A stretch of 6,638 nt of DNA, taken from contig DBVO01000053.1 in the NCBI GenBank assembly GCA_002308215.1, positions 7,324 through 13,961 on the forward strand, written 5' to 3'. A program made the position numbers and the translations under genes. Of this stretch, positions 5,761-6,638 are shown one piece after another; position 1 is the first letter of the stretch, and every line of letters starts with the position of its first letter. This stretch comes from Christensenella sp. UBA1262 (lineage in GTDB: Bacteria; Bacillota; Clostridia; Christensenellales; CAG-917). A model generated the notes under the pieces. That model was not told the DNA's origin, searched no databases, and saw only the letters and a list, made by a program, of their open reading frames with translations.

Positions 5761-5831
5761 TTGACTTTTTTTGCTTTAATTTTTATAATAGACAAATAAA
5801 TGTGATTATGTATGATGATAAGCGCGCCCAG
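5734..5831 (+). repeat. near-identical 14-bp motif on either side of the ftsH promoter
   Basis: ATAAGCGGGCGCAG (5734-5747) and ATAAGCGCGCCCAG (5818-5831) agree at 12 of 14 positions and are 84 bases apart, about eight helical turns. A core copy, AGCGCACCCA, also occurs at 5367-5376 in the leader of the divergent cvpA-like operon. The GC-rich motif stands out in AT-rich DNA and could be an operator. Confidence 0.4.
5761..5789 (+). promoter_or_regulatory. sigma-A-type promoter of ftsH
   Basis: TTGACT (5761-5766) and TATAAT (5784-5789) are separated by exactly 17 bases. The -10 is perfect and the -35 matches 5 of 6. Transcription should start near 5796, giving a leader of about 75 nt. No CIRCE or CtsR heat-shock operator was seen around it. 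Confidence 0.87.
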
Positions 5832-5839
5832 TTGCGCGT
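5822..5839 (+). promoter_or_regulatory. GC-rich hairpin in the ftsH leader
   Basis: CGCGC (5823-5827) pairs with GCGCG (5834-5838) around CCAGTT, with an extra G-U pair possible outside. It is a compact, stable stem in the untranslated leader. It overlaps the second copy of the GC-rich repeated motif, so DNA-level and RNA-level roles cannot be separated by eye. Confidence 0.5.
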
Positions 5840-5852
5840 GTACGCATAAACT

Positions 5853-5870
5853 AATCCTGTCAGGAGGATT
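5853..5870 (+). promoter_or_regulatory. ftsH ribosome binding site inside a potential hairpin
   Basis: AGGAGG (5862-5867) lies four bases before the ftsH ATG. AATCCT (5853-5858) can pair perfectly with AGGATT (5865-5870), or TCCT (5855-5858) with AGGA (5862-5865); either fold covers part of the Shine-Dalgarno sequence. The stem is short and mostly A-U, so it could melt easily. A thermometer-like control of ftsH is inference. Confidence 0.5.
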
Positions 5871-5871
5871 C

Positions 5872-6638
5872 ATGAAACCATCCACAAGAAGAATTTTATT
5901 TATTTTCGGCATAATTATTATGCTTGTGGTAGCATTCGTTTTGGCATACGAACTTACAAGACCAAAAGAGATATATTATGCGGGTTCTGATAGCAGTCTT
6001 GAGTCAATGCTCAAAAATGGCGAAGTTGAAGAGCTTTATGTTAACGGAACATATTCAGTTTCAATCAAAAAGTCTGGAGATAAGTCATTTAAATATGTCG
6101 CATATATTCCAAGTCGTGCTATTTTTGGCGATGATTTATCTACTTGGGCAGAAGAAGCAGCTGCTGCTGGCAAAGTAGAAGTAGCAGAAAAAATTGCTAA
6201 CACCAAAGTTCAATATAATGATCCATCTAAGGGAAGTTGGTTGACATCCTTGTTGCCAATTGCATTATATGCAATCTTCTTTATCATTATTTTGTTTATC
6301 ATCCGTCGTGCTAATGGCACAAACAGCCAAGCGCTTAACTTTGGTAAAACTACTGCAAACCAAGTTAGAGATATCAAAGTTCGTTTTTCAGATGTAGCTG
6401 GTGCTGAAGAGGAAAAACAAGAATTACAAGAAATCGTTGATTTCTTGAAATATCCAAAGAAATACATGGACATCGGTGCACGTATTCCACGTGGTGTATT
6501 GCTTGTTGGCCCTCCAGGAACAGGTAAAACATTATTTGCTAAAGCAGTTGCAGGTGAAGCAAACGTTCCATTCTTCTCAATCAGCGGTTCTGATTTCGTA
6601 GAAATGTTTGTTGGTGTTGGTGCTTCTCGTGTTAGAGA
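5872..6638 (+). CDS. ftsH: ATP-dependent zinc metalloprotease FtsH, N-terminal 255 residues, cut by window edge
   Basis: FtsH is the membrane-bound AAA+ protease that extracts and degrades membrane and regulatory proteins as a hexamer. The visible part has a first membrane helix (about 8-26), a short extracytoplasmic domain (27-123), a second helix (about 127-144), and then the AAA domain opening VRFSDVAGAEEEKQELQEIV. Walker A is GPPGTGKT at 213-220; the pore-loop segment VEMFVGVGASRVR follows, with the aromatic F246. Walker B, the SRH arginine fingers and the HExxH protease site lie beyond the edge. AGGAGG four bases upstream fixes the ATG at 5872. Two in-frame ATGs at 5812 and 5815 would add about 20 unlikely residues and have no ribosome binding site. 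Identity is certain; the extracytoplasmic domain is of usual size. Confidence 0.97.
   Translation, partial: MKPSTRRILFIFGIIIMLVVAFVLAYELTRPKEIYYAGSDSSLESMLKNGEVEELYVNGTYSVSIKKSGDKSFKYVAYIPSRAIFGDDLSTWAEEAAAAGKVEVAEKIANTKVQYNDPSKGSWLTSLLPIALYAIFFIIILFIIRRANGTNSQALNFGKTTANQVRDIKVRFSDVAGAEEEKQELQEIVDFLKYPKKYMDIGARIPRGVLLVGPPGTGKTLFAKAVAGEANVPFFSISGSDFVEMFVGVGASRVR

Noticed and set aside
5808..5849. 13-codon leader open frame (MYDDKRAQLRVYA) upstream of ftsH
   Set aside because: No ribosome binding site precedes it, and a frame this short is expected by chance; there is no run of regulatory codons as in amino-acid attenuators.
5812..5871. Upstream in-frame ATGs that would extend FtsH by about 20 residues
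   Set aside because: No Shine-Dalgarno precedes them, the added residues do not resemble an FtsH N-terminus, and AGGAGG is placed for the ATG at 5872.
5721..5912. 63-aa minus-strand open frame
   Set aside because: It runs through the ftsH promoter, leader and the first codons of ftsH in antisense.

Overview
The window looks like an AT-rich chromosomal segment of a low-GC Gram-positive-type bacterium (Bacillota or a related lineage, perhaps an uncultured gut or animal-associated member). The reasons are the Shine-Dalgarno sites (AGGAGG, GAGGTG), two textbook sigma-A-type promoters with 17-bp spacers, AT-rich intergenic DNA, and a CvpA/FtsH/GNAT gene complement. The lineage is inferred from style and not from a marker gene. 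No mobile element, tRNA, rRNA or CRISPR array was seen.

Layout: two divergent transcription units are separated by about 530 bp. On the minus strand, reading right to left, a promoter at 5395-5423 drives a CvpA-family membrane protein gene (4593-5342). It is followed after 21 nt by a very large gene (399-4571, 1390 aa) for a membrane-anchored repeat protein that I do not recognise. A GNAT acetyltransferase gene follows directly, with its ATG overlapping the stop of the large gene (TAATG), and runs off the left edge (1-399, C-terminus missing). The tight spacing says these three genes form one operon. On the plus strand, a promoter at 5761-5789 drives ftsH (from 5872), which is cut by the right edge just after the Walker A motif and the pore-loop segment.

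The most unusual object is the 1390-aa protein. It has one N-terminal membrane segment and a long, probably extracytoplasmic body. The body is built from a ~35-residue helical-looking module (SSSLLMKSL ... INELGTVVDDM ... DEVIEI) repeated about ten times. The module array is interrupted, always at the same module junction, by aromatic blocks that carry a second, unrelated repeat (Y-V-x-Y-D...H-x-G-M-T-R). Its partner CvpA-like protein carries an enlarged, probably extracytoplasmic loop of about 85 residues. A membrane-associated envelope system (CvpA-like integral protein plus long repeat protein) is a reasonable inference, but no function is shown by the sequence.

Regulatory points: the ftsH leader can fold so that its AGGAGG is paired (possible temperature-sensitive or other translational control). 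A GC-rich decamer, AGCG(C/G)(A/G)C(C/G)CA, occurs near both divergent promoters. A hairpin carries the cvpA-like stop codon in its loop just ahead of the ribosome binding site of the large gene. A perfect 12-bp inverted repeat lies inside the GNAT coding sequence. All of these are read by eye; none was folded or searched computationally.
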